Part shown: in pieces, positions 8,638 to 17,253 of the stretch
Numbering within the stretch: the first letter of the stretch is position 1
Layout: every line of letters starts with the position of its first letter
NCBI RefSeq assembly: GCF_029210375.1
Contig: NZ_JARGER010000016.1
Location: 1-39,475, forward strand
Reading direction: 5' to 3'
DNA: 39,475 bases
Source of the DNA: Nocardioides sp. YIM 152315
GTDB taxonomy: Bacteria > Actinomycetota > Actinomycetes > Propionibacteriales > Nocardioidaceae
The notes under the pieces: generated by a model
Told to the model about the DNA's origin: nothing
Databases searched by the model: none
Seen by the model: the letters and a program-made list of their open reading frames with translations, nothing else
Position numbers and translations under genes: made by a program

Positions 8638-9327
8638 TCAGTGCTGGAATCCGTACACGCCCTGCGCCTGGTCGCGGACCAGGCGGCCGCTGTCGAGCTC
8701 GATCACGCGCTTGCGCATCTGGTCGACGATCCCGGCGTCGTGCGTCGCCATCAGCACGGTGGTGCCGGTGCGGTTGATCCGGTCGAGGAGCTTCATGATG
8801 CCGACCGAGGTGGTCGGGTCGAGGTTGCCGGTCGGCTCGTCGGCGATCAGGATCATCGGGCGGTTGACAAACGCCCGGGCGATCGCGACCCGCTGCTGCT
8901 CACCACCGGAGAGCTCGTCGGGCAGCCGGTCACCCTTGCCCTCCAGGCCGACGAGCTCGAGCGTCTCGGGCACGACCTCGTTGATGTCGGAGCGGGACCG
9001 GCCGATCACCTGGAGGGCGAAGGCGACGTTCTCGGAGACGGTCTTGTTGTTGAGCAGGCGGAAGTCCTGGAAGACGGTGCCGATCTGGCGGCGCATCCGC
9101 GGGACCTTCCAGCTCGCCAGCCGGTTGATCTCCTTGCCGGCGACGTACACGCGCCCGGAGGTCGGGCGGGCCTCCCGCAGGACGAGACGGAGGAAGGTCG
9201 ACTTGCCGGAGCCCGAGGTGCCCACGAGGAAGACGAACTCCCCCTTCTCGACGTCGACCGACACGTTGTCGAGCGCCGAGTGGGTCTGACCTGGGTAGGT
9301 CTTCACGACCTTCTCGAAGCGGATCAC
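8638..9327 (-). CDS. ftsE: cell-division ATP-binding protein FtsE
   Basis: The 229-residue ABC ATPase has the usual FtsE length and order: [13 protein letters not shown], Walker [11 protein letters not shown]-loop [10 protein letters not shown], signature [14 protein letters not shown], Walker [12 protein letters not shown] and H-loop ATHD. It powers the FtsEX complex. The start is GTG 9327, because the family alignment begins at VIRFEKV; the longer upstream reading frame is antisense to the lipoprotein gene. A -10-like TACGCT (complement of 9336-9341) ends eight bases before the GTG, suggesting a leaderless transcript from a divergent promoter region shared with the lipoprotein. Its association with prfB upstream is preserved only loosely here, with the lipoprotein, oxygenase and membrane-protein genes in between. 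Confidence 0.96.
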   Translation of the reverse strand: MIRFEKVVKTYPGQTHSALDNVSVDVEKGEFVFLVGTSGSGKSTFLRLVLREARPTSGRVYVAGKEINRLASWKVPRMRRQIGTVFQDFRLLNNKTVSENVAFALQVIGRSRSDINEVVPETLELVGLEGKGDRLPDELSGGEQQRVAIARAFVNRPMILIADEPTGNLDPTTSVGIMKLLDRINRTGTTVLMATHDAGIVDQMRKRVIELDSGRLVRDQAQGVYGFQH

Positions 9328-9384
9328 GGGAGACGAGCGTATCCGCTGCACCTGAGAAGACCGACCAAGGCGTACGTTGGGGGC

Positions 9385-9996
9385 ATGCTCCCGCGGACCC
9401 GCGCACTCTCCGCCGTCGTGCTGACGACGGCGCTCCTGGGCCTGGCCGCCTGCGGCGACGACACCGGCGAGCCCACCACCTCCGCCGACACCACGGCCTC
9501 GGAGACGCCGACGCCGTCGGAGTCGGCGTCCGCCGCGCCGACCAGCGCCCGCACCGACTTCTGCGCCCATATCCCGCGGGCGGCGATCGAGGAAGCGATC
9601 CTCGGCAAGTCGATCTACGACGAGGTCTGGAACGCCGGCGACAAGTTCGAGGTCGTCGGCGGAGCGCACCAGGAGGGCGCCGAGTTCGGCTGCGCCTGGA
9701 CCGCGAAGGACGGCACGTCGGTCACGGCGTGGCTGTTCGCCTCCCCCGTGTCCGCCGACGAGGCCGCCACCCTCGTGCAGCAGGCGCGCGACGGCTGCGC
9801 GAGGCGGAAGGTCCCCACGCCCGGCGACCCCGCCGTCACCGTGCAGTGCATCAACGACGACGACACCGTCACCCGCACCCAGGCGCTCTACGGCGACGCC
9901 TGGCTGTCGTGCTCGCTGCAGACCCCCGGGATCCTGACCCGGCTCTCCCGCGCGGCCGACTGGTGCGCGGCCGTCCGGGACGCCGCGCTGGTCTGA
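9385..9996 (+). CDS. predicted lipoprotein, unknown function
   Basis: The 203-residue protein has a lipobox LLGLAAC with the modified cysteine near residue 24, followed by a long Thr/Ser/Glu/Pro-rich linker (about 28-57) and a compact domain with several cysteines (FCAHIP, FGCAWT, DGCARR, VQCIND, LSCSLQ, DWCAAV). The layout resembles DUF3558-type actinobacterial lipoproteins, but I cannot assign the family firmly. It would be anchored to the outer face of the membrane. ATG 9385 is preceded by TACGTT (9373-9378) ending six bases upstream, plus a G-run. It is divergent from ftsE and converges on the oxygenase gene, with the 168-bp palindromic element between their ends. Confidence 0.8.
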   Translation: MLPRTRALSAVVLTTALLGLAACGDDTGEPTTSADTTASETPTPSESASAAPTSARTDFCAHIPRAAIEEAILGKSIYDEVWNAGDKFEVVGGAHQEGAEFGCAWTAKDGTSVTAWLFASPVSADEAATLVQQARDGCARRKVPTPGDPAVTVQCINDDDTVTRTQALYGDAWLSCSLQTPGILTRLSRAADWCAAVRDAALV

Positions 9997-10004
9997 GCGC
10001 CCGG

Positions 10005-10172
10005 CTAGTGGTCGTGCCCGTTGATACGTCGGGGGTATCCGTGCTCAGCGTGCGTGCATCGCAAGGCGGCGGCGCGACGGCATACCGGGTTGTCTACCGA
10101 GCGTCGCCAACGCAGCGAGGTGCGTGCGCTGGGTGCGTAGATCCCTGGTGAATCAACGGGGATGACCACTAG
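10005..10172. mobile_element. 168-bp palindromic MITE-like element
   Basis: The ends are inverted repeats: CTAGTGGTCGTGCCCGTTGA at the left and, on the other strand from the right, CTAGTGGTCATCCCCGTTGA, differing at two positions. The interior contains further imperfect inverted segments (CAGCGTGCGTGCATCGC near 10039 against CAGCGCACGCACCTCGC read from about 10132), so the whole can fold into one long hairpin. There is no coding capacity. Both ends carry CTAG, either part of the repeat or a duplicated target. From memory, a closely similar sequence recurs in Nocardioides genomes. It sits exactly between two convergent genes, and its right CTAG supplies the TAG stop of the oxygenase gene. Confidence 0.7.
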
Positions 10173-11044
10173 TGCCGCACCGGGCAGCCGTGGCGGCCCG
10201 GGACCGGGAACGTCCCGAGCCGCTCGATGTCGTAGCCGTCCGGGTAGCTGCGGATCCAGGAGATGTCCTCGATCCGCTTCGGGTCCCTGCGCGCGGGGAA
10301 GGTGCGCAGCAGCAGCCCGCGACCCCTGAGCGCCGCGCGGCTGATCCGCTGGACGGCCACCGGCGGCGCGTCGTACCGGAACGCCTCGCGCAGCGGCTGG
10401 TCCATGAGCGCCCGGGCGAAGAGCCCGGCGGGCTTCCGCACCGGCCGGGCGTAGAACGTCTTCATCAGCTCGAGGGTGGCGTCGGCGACCCGGCGACCAC
10501 CCGCGTCGTACGCGAAGTACTGGGCCTCGTAGGAGTCCATGAGCTGCTCGAACCCGGCGTAGGTCTCCGGGACGTCCTTGATGTTCAGGTGCCGGCCGAG
10601 GGTCCGGTAGTAGCGCACGCTGGCCTCGACCTCGTTCGCCGTGAACGCGCGCTTGCCGTAGTCGTCCATCCAGCGCTTGGGCACGACGACGAACGTGCTG
10701 AGCACGTAGCGGAACTCGTGGTCGGGGATGTCGTAGGCGCGGTGCATCGCGTTGATCCGGCGGATCGCGGCCCTGGACTCGGGGTGCTCGAACCCGAGCC
10801 GGGTGGGCGGCTCGAGGAGCAGCGCCGTGTCGTCGTACCGCTTCTGCACGCGGCTGGTGAACTCGCCCGTCCGGTCGAGCAGCCGCCCGATGCCGGGCAC
10901 GGCGTAGGTGCGGAACAGCGCGAAGCTGAGCGCCTGGTTCATGTCCCATGGGAACTCGTGCATCACGACGTTCTGGTAGATCTCGACGAAGTCGGTCTCG
11001 GGGTCGAGCCGGTCGTTGCGTCGCCTCCAGTGGTCGCGCCTCAT
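10169..11044 (-). CDS. oxygenase MpaB family protein (DUF2236, Lcp-like)
   Basis: The 291-residue protein matches the DUF2236/MpaB-type family, related to latex-clearing protein. Landmarks are the central RAIRRINAMHRAYDIPDHEFRYVLSTFVV segment with its conserved histidines, the RAFTANEVEASVRYYRTLGRHLNIKDVPETY motif and a C-terminal PDGYDIERLG stretch. Members are haem-dependent oxygenases or uncharacterised; the substrate cannot be deduced here. ATG 11044 is used rather than a TTG three codons upstream because a -10-like TAGTTT (complement of 11052-11057) ends seven bases before it, as in leaderless genes. The TAG stop lies within the terminal CTAG of the adjacent palindromic element, so that insertion may have set or altered the C-terminus. 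Confidence 0.85.
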   Translation of the reverse strand: MRRDHWRRRNDRLDPETDFVEIYQNVVMHEFPWDMNQALSFALFRTYAVPGIGRLLDRTGEFTSRVQKRYDDTALLLEPPTRLGFEHPESRAAIRRINAMHRAYDIPDHEFRYVLSTFVVVPKRWMDDYGKRAFTANEVEASVRYYRTLGRHLNIKDVPETYAGFEQLMDSYEAQYFAYDAGGRRVADATLELMKTFYARPVRKPAGLFARALMDQPLREAFRYDAPPVAVQRISRAALRGRGLLLRTFPARRDPKRIEDISWIRSYPDGYDIERLGTFPVPGRHGCPVRH

Positions 11045-11071
11045 GCTGCCCAAACTAGGGGAACGTCGGCG

Positions 11072-11662
11072 TCAGCGGAACGAGAGCAGCGCCTCGTGGA
11101 CGCCGTACCCGAGGAGGCCGAGGCCGGTGGCGACCGGCACCAGCACGTGGGTGGCGACCCGGCCGCGCGCCGTCGCCCAGACGACCAGGGCGACCGACGT
11201 CGCCACCAGCGCGAGGATCACCAGGTTGCGGTGGTCGACGCCGCTGGCACGGGCGTGCGGAATCTCCGCCACCGGCACGCCGGCGAGCACCGCCCACGCG
11301 AGCAGCCGCACCGGGCCCGACTCGCTGTGCTCCCCGAGCCACCCGGCGCCACCGAAGAGCCCGCCGAGCAGCGCGCCGCTGACCAGCCAGACCGGCGCGC
11401 CGTAGTCGGCCAGCATCGAGCCGCCGGCGCCGAGCGTCGCCTGCCAGAGGTAGTAGGTCACCAGCCCGGCCTCGACGACCGCGACGGCGGTCAGCGCCGC
11501 ACGACGTACGTCGCGGGCTCCCCGGCCGGCCACGAAGGCCAGCACCAGCCACGGCGTGCCGAGGTCGGGCAGCGCGCGCAGCGCACCGGGCAGGTCCGCA
11601 CCCTGCGCGGACAGCACGCCGAGCGCGACGCCGCAGCCGACCAGGACCGCGAGCCGCCTCAG
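11072..11662 (-). CDS. small integral membrane protein, DUF6518-like
   Basis: About 196 residues, almost entirely hydrophobic, with six or so membrane helices: [67 protein letters not shown] and [17 protein letters not shown]. The size and Gly/Ala-rich helices resemble the DUF6518 membrane family, but that match is from memory. The start is uncertain: the frame enters from inside prfB without an ATG or GTG. A CTG at 11662 overlapping the prfB stop would keep the first helix intact, while the first GTG (11617) would cut it. It is likely translated by coupling to prfB. Confidence 0.6.
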   Translation of the reverse strand: MRRLAVLVGCGVALGVLSAQGADLPGALRALPDLGTPWLVLAFVAGRGARDVRRAALTAVAVVEAGLVTYYLWQATLGAGGSMLADYGAPVWLVSGALLGGLFGGAGWLGEHSESGPVRLLAWAVLAGVPVAEIPHARASGVDHRNLVILALVATSVALVVWATARGRVATHVLVPVATGLGLLGYGVHEALLSFR

Positions 11663-12777
11663 TTGGCGTCGGCCTTCTCGGCGCCGCGGCGCCAGCGGAT
11701 GCCGGCCTCGATGAAGCCGTCGACCTCGCCGTCGAAGACGGCCTGCGGGTTGCCGACCTCGAAGCCGGTGCGCAGGTCCTTGACCATCTGGTAGGGGTTC
11801 AGCACGTAGTTGCGCATCTGGTCGCCCCAGGCCGCCGCGACGTCGCCCTTGAGGTCCTTCTTCAGGGCGGCCTCCTCGGCCTTCTTCTTCGCGAGCAGCT
11901 TGGCCTTGAGGACGACCATGGCGCTGGCCTTGTTCTGCAGCTGCGACTTCTCGTTCTGGCAGCTCACGACGATGCCGGTCGGGATGTGGGTCAGGCGGAC
12001 CGCCGAGTCGGTCGTGTTGACCGACTGGCCGCCGGGGCCGCCGGAGCGGAACACGTCGACGCGGACCTCGTTCTCGTCGACCTCGATCTCGTCGGTCTGC
12101 TCCAGCACCGGCACCACCTCGATGGCGGCGAACGACGTCTGGCGGCGCCCCTGGTTGTCGAAGGGACTGATCCGCACCAGGCGGTGGGTGCCCGCCTCGA
12201 CGGAGAGCGTGCCGTAGGCGTACGGGGCGTGGATCGCGAACTCGGCCGACTTGATGCCGGCCTCCTCGGCGTAGGAGACGTCGAAGACCTCGACCGGGTA
12301 CTTGTGCTGCTCGGCCCAGCGTGTGTACATCCGCATCAGCATCTCGGCGAAGTCGGCGGCGTCCACACCGCCCGCGCCGGAGCGGACGGTCACGATCGCC
12401 TCGCGCTCGTCGTACTCGCCGGAGAGGAGCGTGCGCACCTCGAGCGCCTCGATCGACTTCTGCAGGCGACCCAGCTCGGCCTCGGCCTCGGCCAGCGACT
12501 CGGCGTCGCCCTCCTCCTGCCCCAGCTCGACGAGGACGCCGAGGTCCTCGACGCGACCCTGGAGGCCGGTGAATCGCTCGAGCTCGCCCTGGAGTGCGGA
12601 GAGCCGGCCGGTCACGCGGGTGGCGTTGGCCTGGTCGTCCCACAGGTCCGGTGCGGCGACCTGCTCGCCGAGGTCGGTGATCTCCTTGCGCATCGCGTCG
12701 AGGTCGAGCACCTTCTCGATGGTGCTCAACGTCGCCTGGAGCTGCTTGATCTCTGCGTCGAAGTCCGGTCCTGCCAC
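11659..12777 (-). CDS. prfB: peptide chain release factor 2
   Basis: The 372-residue protein is RF2: codon-recognition tripeptide SPF (about 204-206) in [16 protein letters not shown] and catalytic GGQ (about 249-251) in [21 protein letters not shown]. It reads UGA and UAA and triggers peptidyl-tRNA hydrolysis. GTG 12777 is taken as the start ([13 protein letters not shown]); a TTG three codons earlier overlaps the -10-like TACCCT (complement of 12786-12791), which ends eight bases before the GTG. There is no in-frame UGA near codon 26, so the programmed frameshift known from E. coli prfB is absent, as is usual in actinobacteria. It leads the prfB-ftsEX-smpB neighbourhood. Confidence 0.97.
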   Translation of the reverse strand: MAGPDFDAEIKQLQATLSTIEKVLDLDAMRKEITDLGEQVAAPDLWDDQANATRVTGRLSALQGELERFTGLQGRVEDLGVLVELGQEEGDAESLAEAEAELGRLQKSIEALEVRTLLSGEYDEREAIVTVRSGAGGVDAADFAEMLMRMYTRWAEQHKYPVEVFDVSYAEEAGIKSAEFAIHAPYAYGTLSVEAGTHRLVRISPFDNQGRRQTSFAAIEVVPVLEQTDEIEVDENEVRVDVFRSGGPGGQSVNTTDSAVRLTHIPTGIVVSCQNEKSQLQNKASAMVVLKAKLLAKKKAEEAALKKDLKGDVAAAWGDQMRNYVLNPYQMVKDLRTGFEVGNPQAVFDGEVDGFIEAGIRWRRGAEKADAN

Positions 12778-12812
12778 AAGGGGCAAGGGTACGCGGCGCG
12801 CGGGCGCCCGGC

Positions 12813-13565
12813 CTACTCGACTCCGGTGGAGGCGAGCGGAAGCTCCGCCCAGATCCGCTTGCCGCCGGACTCACCGGCCTCCATGCCCCACGACGCGGCG
12901 AGTGCGCCGACGAGGTGCAGGCCGCGGCCGTGCTCCTCGGTGTCGGTGAGCGGCTGCGGCTCCGGCGTGCCCGTGCCGTCGTCCTCCACCTCGATCCGCA
13001 GCGCCGGCCCGACGGCGGACACGCGGACCCGGTAGGACGACTCGGCGTGGGTCAGCGCGTTCGTGGCCAGCTCGCTCACCACGAGCATCGCGTCGTCGAC
13101 CGTCGACTCGATCCCCCAGTCCAGGAGCTGGGTGCGCACGAACCGGCGGGCGGTGGCCACGCTGCTCAGGTCGTCGGCGAGGTCGAGCACGGCCTCCTGC
13201 CGGGTCGGCCGCCCGACCTCCTCGAGCAGCTCGACGAGGTAGCCGAGCTCGGAGTCCTTGACCACGAACCCGGCCGCGTGGGCGTCGATCCAGGCCCGGT
13301 CGACGCCGTCGAGTCCGGAGAAGACGACGACCTTGGCCGACGGCGTCTCGGTGCGGATCCGGCTCAGCAGCTCCTGCCCGGCGATGTCGGGCAGGCCGAG
13401 GTCCAGTACGACGACGTCGGGACGCAACAGCGCGGCGAGGTGGACGGCTTCGGCCCCGTCACCCGCCTCGCCCACGACCTCGAACCCGCCCCGGAAACGG
13501 AGCGAGGTGCGGACCAGCCGGCGTACCTCAACGACGTCGTCCACAAGGAGGACGCGGATCGGCAC
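12813..13565 (-). CDS. receiver domain fused to RsbW-type HATPase
   Basis: The 250-residue protein joins a CheY-like receiver (residues 1-120; acidic pocket D9/D10, phospho-acceptor D55 in [10 protein letters not shown], conserved Lys in GFVVKDSE) to a GHKL ATPase of the anti-sigma or RsbW kind (about 140-245: [13 protein letters not shown] as N-box, [11 protein letters not shown] as G1, [16 protein letters not shown] as G2). There is no DNA-binding domain. Inference: phosphorylation of D55 controls a serine kinase or anti-sigma activity in a partner switch. GTG 13565 is nine bases after the upstream kinase stop. A TAGGCT hexamer, which includes that stop's TAG, ends six bases before the GTG, so the gene may also have its own leaderless promoter. 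The receiver closely resembles that of the neighbouring kinase. Confidence 0.88.
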   Translation of the reverse strand: MPIRVLLVDDVVEVRRLVRTSLRFRGGFEVVGEAGDGAEAVHLAALLRPDVVVLDLGLPDIAGQELLSRIRTETPSAKVVVFSGLDGVDRAWIDAHAAGFVVKDSELGYLVELLEEVGRPTRQEAVLDLADDLSSVATARRFVRTQLLDWGIESTVDDAMLVVSELATNALTHAESSYRVRVSAVGPALRIEVEDDGTGTPEPQPLTDTEEHGRGLHLVGALAASWGMEAGESGGKRIWAELPLASTGVE

Positions 13566-13574
13566 GCTCGAAGC

Positions 13575-15569
13575 CTAGGCGCTGGGACCGAATCTGGGCA
13601 GTACCTCGCCGGAGTGTTCACCGCTCGTTGTCGCGCGACCGGCCCCGGCGCGCGGCAGCCGGACCGTGAACGCGCCCGGCGCGGAGCCCTCCGGCGGGCG
13701 GTACCAGGCGTCGCCGCCGTGCTCGCGCGCCAGCTCGCGCACGATGTAGAGGCCGAGCCCGGTGCCGCCGGCGGCCCGCCCGGTGGCGAACCGGTCGAAG
13801 AGCCGCTCCCGCATCTCCGCGGGCACGCCGACCCCGGCGTCCTGGACCGTCACGAGCACGTCGTCGCCCGCTGCGCGGGCGGCGACGTCCACCGGCGGCT
13901 CGCCGTGCGTGACCGCGTTGGCGACCAGGTTGTCGATCGCCTGCCCGAGCCGTCCGGCGTCCCCGACGACCATCAGCCCGGGGTCGGCGTCCACGCCGAT
14001 CGCGATCTCGGGGAAGCGGCGCCGGGCGGTCGCCACGCTGGCCGCCACGACCGGCGCCACGTCGAGCTGCTCGAGCTGCAGCTCCAACCGGTTGCGCTGC
14101 AGCCGGGACGCGGTGAGCAGGTCGTCGAACAGGCGGCGCAGCCGGGTCGCGCTCGAGCTCATCCCCGCGAGCAGCTCGGAGCGCTCGAAGTCCCCCAGCT
14201 CGGCCCAGTGGTCCTCGAGCACCTCGGCGGTCCCGCCGAGGACGCTGACCGGCGTGCGGAGCTCGTGGACGGTGACCGCGAGGGAGTGCGCCTGGTCGTC
14301 GGCGGACTGCTGCAGCCGGGCGTTGGCCGCGGCCAGGGCGTCCGCCGCCTCCTCGCGCTCCTCGAGCATGCGGCGGCGCTCGGTGATGTCACGCACGACC
14401 TTGGCGAAGCCGACGTGCCGGCCCCCGGAGTCACGCACCGCGGTGATCACGACCGTGGCCCAGAACTGGGTGCCGTCCTTGCGGATCCGCCAGCCCTCCT
14501 CCTCGTAGCGGCCGTCGCGCCGTGCCAGCTCGAGCTCGTGCTCGGGGTGGCGCGCCTGCTGGAGCGCCGGCGGGTAGAACGCGCGGAAGTGCCGCCCGAC
14601 GATCTCGTGCTCGGAGTACCCGTTGATGCGCTGGGCTCCGGCGTTCCAGCTCTCGACCACCCCGGCGGGAGAGAGCATGAAGATCGCGTAGTCCTCGACG
14701 TTGTCGACCAGCAGCCGGAAGCGGAACTCGCTGCGCCGCAGCTCCTCCTCCGCCCCGCGCTGACGGGTCACGTCCTGCACCTGGACGAAGAGGTAGAGCG
14801 GCCGGCCGGAGCCGTCGAGGACCGGCGCCACGGTCGCCACGACCCGTCGCGGTCGCACGATCCCGGCCACCCCGTGCTCGATCCGGCCGGACTCGACGGA
14901 CCCGTCGAGGATCCCCTCGAGCAGTCGCTCGAGGTCGCCGGCGGCGTCGCCCGCGAACTCGGCGTACGGCGTGCCGACGAGGTCCTCCCGGGACCGCTCG
15001 AGGATCGCGCTGAGGGACCCGTTGGCGCGGACGACTCGGCCGGACAGGGTCACCGTCGCCATGCCGATGGCGGCGTCCTCGAAGACCTCGCGGAAGCGCT
15101 CCAGGTGGTCGCGGAGCACCCGGCCCTCCGCGTCGTCGACCTCGGTCGGGAGCGGCGGGCTCGTCGGTTCGGCCGCCGGCTCCACGTGTCCCGTCAGTAC
15201 GTCGAGCAGCTCGCCGGGGAGGCTGTCGAGCGACGTCGACTTCTCGAGGAACGCCGCGGCGCCGAGCTCGAGCGCACGGTGCGCCAGCCCCTCCTCCTGG
15301 AAGCCGCTGTACATCACGACCGTGGTGGCCGGCGCCGCCGCGAGCACGTGGGGCAGCGCCTCGAGCCCGTCCATCACCGGCATCGACACGTCGAGCAGCA
15401 CCAGCGCGGGCTGCAGGCGACGTACGAGGTCGACCGCCTCGGCGCCGTCACCCGCCTCGCCGACCACGTCGAGCAGACCCGACAGGCGGAGCCGCGCACG
15501 CACCAGCACGCGAACCTCCGCGGCGTCGTCGACGACCACGATCGTCGGCCGCGACCCGTCCCAGCCCAC
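13575..15569 (-). CDS. soluble hybrid histidine kinase: receiver-PAS-PAS-HisKA-HATPase
   Basis: The 664-residue protein starts with a receiver (1-125; D60 in LVLLDVSMP). It is followed by two PAS domains (about 155-270 and 280-398; GMATVTLSGRVVRANGSL, then WNAGAQRINGYSEHEIVGRHFRAFYPP), a HisKA dimerisation helix with H435 in TVHELRTPVSVLGG, and a complete HATPase (N-box DNLVANAVTHG, G1 DAGVGVP, F-box LFDRF, G2 GGTGLGLYIVREL). There are no membrane helices, so it senses a cytoplasmic signal. The leading receiver suggests control by another kinase. GTG 15569 follows TAGGTT (complement of 15576-15581) by six bases. It is co-directional with the receiver-RsbW gene, whose receiver (sharing [12 protein letters not shown]) looks like a duplicate, so the two probably form one signalling unit. 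Confidence 0.93.
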   Translation of the reverse strand: MGWDGSRPTIVVVDDAAEVRVLVRARLRLSGLLDVVGEAGDGAEAVDLVRRLQPALVLLDVSMPVMDGLEALPHVLAAAPATTVVMYSGFQEEGLAHRALELGAAAFLEKSTSLDSLPGELLDVLTGHVEPAAEPTSPPLPTEVDDAEGRVLRDHLERFREVFEDAAIGMATVTLSGRVVRANGSLSAILERSREDLVGTPYAEFAGDAAGDLERLLEGILDGSVESGRIEHGVAGIVRPRRVVATVAPVLDGSGRPLYLFVQVQDVTRQRGAEEELRRSEFRFRLLVDNVEDYAIFMLSPAGVVESWNAGAQRINGYSEHEIVGRHFRAFYPPALQQARHPEHELELARRDGRYEEEGWRIRKDGTQFWATVVITAVRDSGGRHVGFAKVVRDITERRRMLEEREEAADALAAANARLQQSADDQAHSLAVTVHELRTPVSVLGGTAEVLEDHWAELGDFERSELLAGMSSSATRLRRLFDDLLTASRLQRNRLELQLEQLDVAPVVAASVATARRRFPEIAIGVDADPGLMVVGDAGRLGQAIDNLVANAVTHGEPPVDVAARAAGDDVLVTVQDAGVGVPAEMRERLFDRFATGRAAGGTGLGLYIVRELAREHGGDAWYRPPEGSAPGAFTVRLPRAGAGRATTSGEHSGEVLPRFGPSA

Positions 15570-15605
15570 GCACGGAACCTAGTGCACGGGGGGCGGGTCT
15601 GTCGT

Positions 15606-16070
15606 CTACCCGCGGCCGAAGACCTGCGAGACCCACCACGTGCCTCGGTCGTCGCGGTGGGCGCCGATGCCCATCAGCCGGAAGCGTGGACGCAGGATGT
15701 TCTCGCGGTGACCCTCCGAGTGCATCCAGCCCCGGATGACCACCGCTCGGCCGCTCGCGTAGCCGTAGGCGATGTTCTCCCCCGCCGACCTCAGGTCGCA
15801 CCGGCGCATGATCGGACCGAGCGGCTGGTGCACGAGCTCGCCCTCCCGGGCCAGGTGCCGCGCCCAGCGCTCGGCGAAGCCGGTCAGGCACCGGCGCTCC
15901 CGCAGCGCACGCAGGTCGCGCTCGGTGCGCTGGTGGTTGGTCGCGGCGAAGGCGCGGTCGGCGTACCGCTGGGCCGGCGCGTGGGCCTCGGCCGGCACGA
16001 GCCAGAGCGCGCTCGTCACCGTCGCCGCACAGAGCGCGGCCAGCACGGATGCTCGGATCCTCGGGTACAC
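15606..16070 (-). CDS. secreted CAP/SCP-domain protein
   Basis: The 154-residue protein has a signal peptide (about 1-29: ASVLAALCAATVTSALWLVPAEAHA) and a CAP domain with the family motifs FAATNHQRTERDLRAL at the start, then SAGENIAYGYASG, WMHSEGHRENILRPRFRLMGIGAH and a terminal WWVSQVFG. The conserved His and Glu (GENIA, SEGHRENIL) form the CAP cavity. Bacterial CAP proteins are extracellular and mostly uncharacterised. GTG 16070 is preceded by GGGGGTGCC as a weak ribosome site; a longer frame upstream is low complexity. A -10-like TACCGT (complement of 16104-16109) and a small inverted repeat GTCGGA-CCC-TCCGAC (16091-16105) lie in the leader. Confidence 0.9.
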   Translation of the reverse strand: MYPRIRASVLAALCAATVTSALWLVPAEAHAPAQRYADRAFAATNHQRTERDLRALRERRCLTGFAERWARHLAREGELVHQPLGPIMRRCDLRSAGENIAYGYASGRAVVIRGWMHSEGHRENILRPRFRLMGIGAHRDDRGTWWVSQVFGRG

Positions 16071-16143
16071 GGCACCCCCGGTGGCTGGCGGTCGGACCCT
16101 CCGACGGTACCCGGCCCGATCCGGTGGGGCCGCGGCGGCGCGA

Positions 16144-16512
16144 TCAGGAATCACCGGGCTCCCGCGCAGCAGCCGCCGCGTTGGCTGCCTGGATCTCCGG
16201 AATGTGCGCCTCGGCCCAGCGTCGCACCGCGCGCAGCGGCTCCAGCAGCGAGCGGCCGAGCTCGGTGAGCTCATACTCCACGCGCGGTGGGTGCTCCTCG
16301 TGGTCGGTGCGGGCGACGAGACCGTCGCGCTCGAGGGTCCGCAGCGTCTCGGTGAGGACCTTCGGGGTGATGCCCTGGATGTGCGTCCTGAGCTCGACGA
16401 AGCGCAACGGCTGGTGCTCGAGCGCGTTGACCACGAAGACGGTCCAGCGGGCGCCGATGCGGTGGAGGACGACGCGGGACGGACAGGTCCGAGCCATCAC
16501 GTCGTAGCCCAT
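16144..16512 (-). CDS. HxlR-family winged-helix transcriptional regulator
   Basis: The 122-residue protein has the HxlR signature: RTCPSRVVLHRIGARWTVFVVNAL, LRFVELRTHIQGITPKVLTETLRTLERDGLVART, and VEYELTELGRSLLEPLRAVRRWAE. The early cysteine (RTCP) is the position used for redox or electrophile sensing in many family members. ATG 16512 has GGAGG seven bases upstream. It is divergent from the SDR gene, with an operator palindrome between them that overlaps the likely -10 of both genes, so autoregulation and control of the SDR are probable. Confidence 0.93.
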   Translation of the reverse strand: MGYDVMARTCPSRVVLHRIGARWTVFVVNALEHQPLRFVELRTHIQGITPKVLTETLRTLERDGLVARTDHEEHPPRVEYELTELGRSLLEPLRAVRRWAEAHIPEIQAANAAAAAREPGDS

Positions 16513-16540
16513 GGCCGCCTCCGGTTCCCTTGAAGTAACT

Positions 16541-16559
16541 CGGTATCAAAAGCATACCG
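16541..16559. promoter_or_regulatory. operator palindrome for the HxlR regulator
   Basis: CGGTAT (16541-16546) and ATACCG (16554-16559) form a perfect inverted repeat with a 7-bp spacer, in the only 54 bp between two divergent genes. A rightward -10, TACCGT (16555-16560), ends six bases before the SDR ATG; a leftward -10, TATGCT (complement of 16551-16556), serves the regulator. The palindrome overlaps both. That HxlR is the binder is inferred from position. Confidence 0.65.
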
Positions 16560-16566
16560 TGGCGCC

Positions 16567-17235
16567 ATGACTGAACTCAGCGGACAGCGACTCCTGGTGA
16601 TCGGCGGCGGACGGGGCATCGGCGCGGCGATCGCGACCCGGGCGCGTCGAGAAGGCATGGACGTGATCGTCGGGGTGCGCGACCCGCGGACGATCGAGGG
16701 CGGCGTACGCCTCGACCTGACCGACGAGGCCACGATCGCCACGGCCTCTGCACAGGTCGGCACCGTCGACCACGTCGTGACCCTCGGCTCTCTCCCCCAC
16801 GACGCCCCCGTCGGCGAGCTCGACCACGACCGGATCGTCGCGGCGTTCGAGGCGAAGGTGATCGGACCGGTGCTGGTCGCGAAGCACGTCGAGATCCGAC
16901 AGTCGATGACGCTCTTCGGCGGTGTCGTCGCCTGGCGGCCGGAACCCGGATCGACCATCAAGGGGATCACCAACGGTGCGGTCGACTTCGCCGCCCGCCA
17001 CCTCGCCGCGAACCTCGCCCCGGTCCGCGTCAACGCGATCTCGCCGGGCGTCATCGACAGCGGCGTCTGGGACGGCAAGGGCGAGGCGAAGCCGGCGTTC
17101 CTCACCGGAGCCGCCGGCCGGACGCTCGTGGGGCGGTACGGCGAGCTGGACGACGTCGTCGACACGGCCCTCTGGCTGATGCGCTCGAGCTACGTCGACG
17201 GCCAGACCATCCACGTCGACGGCGGCCGACGCTGA
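16567..17235 (+). CDS. atypical short-chain dehydrogenase lacking the Tyr-x3-Lys pair
   Basis: The 222-residue Rossmann protein has a glycine motif GGGRGIG (residues 13-19), RLDLTDEATI, a degenerate NNAG region (TLGSLPHD), and a C-terminus with VNAISPGVI and YVDGQTIHVDGG. At the active site, where classical SDRs have YxxxK, the segment reads PGSTIKGITNGAVDFAARHLA, with Lys at the Tyr position and Asn at the Lys position. It may therefore bind NAD(P) without ordinary dehydrogenase chemistry, or use other residues. Similar SDRs with KGITNGAV occur in actinobacteria, from memory. The start codon follows a -10-like element by six bases (leaderless). It is probably repressed by the divergent HxlR protein and converges with the Tad operon. 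Confidence 0.85.
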   Translation: MTELSGQRLLVIGGGRGIGAAIATRARREGMDVIVGVRDPRTIEGGVRLDLTDEATIATASAQVGTVDHVVTLGSLPHDAPVGELDHDRIVAAFEAKVIGPVLVAKHVEIRQSMTLFGGVVAWRPEPGSTIKGITNGAVDFAARHLAANLAPVRVNAISPGVIDSGVWDGKGEAKPAFLTGAAGRTLVGRYGELDDVVDTALWLMRSSYVDGQTIHVDGGRR

Positions 17236-17253
17236 CCGACCGGCTCGCACCGC

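Noticed and set aside
11659..12777. programmed frameshift in prfB
   Set aside because: No in-frame UGA occurs near codon 26; the frame is open from start to end.
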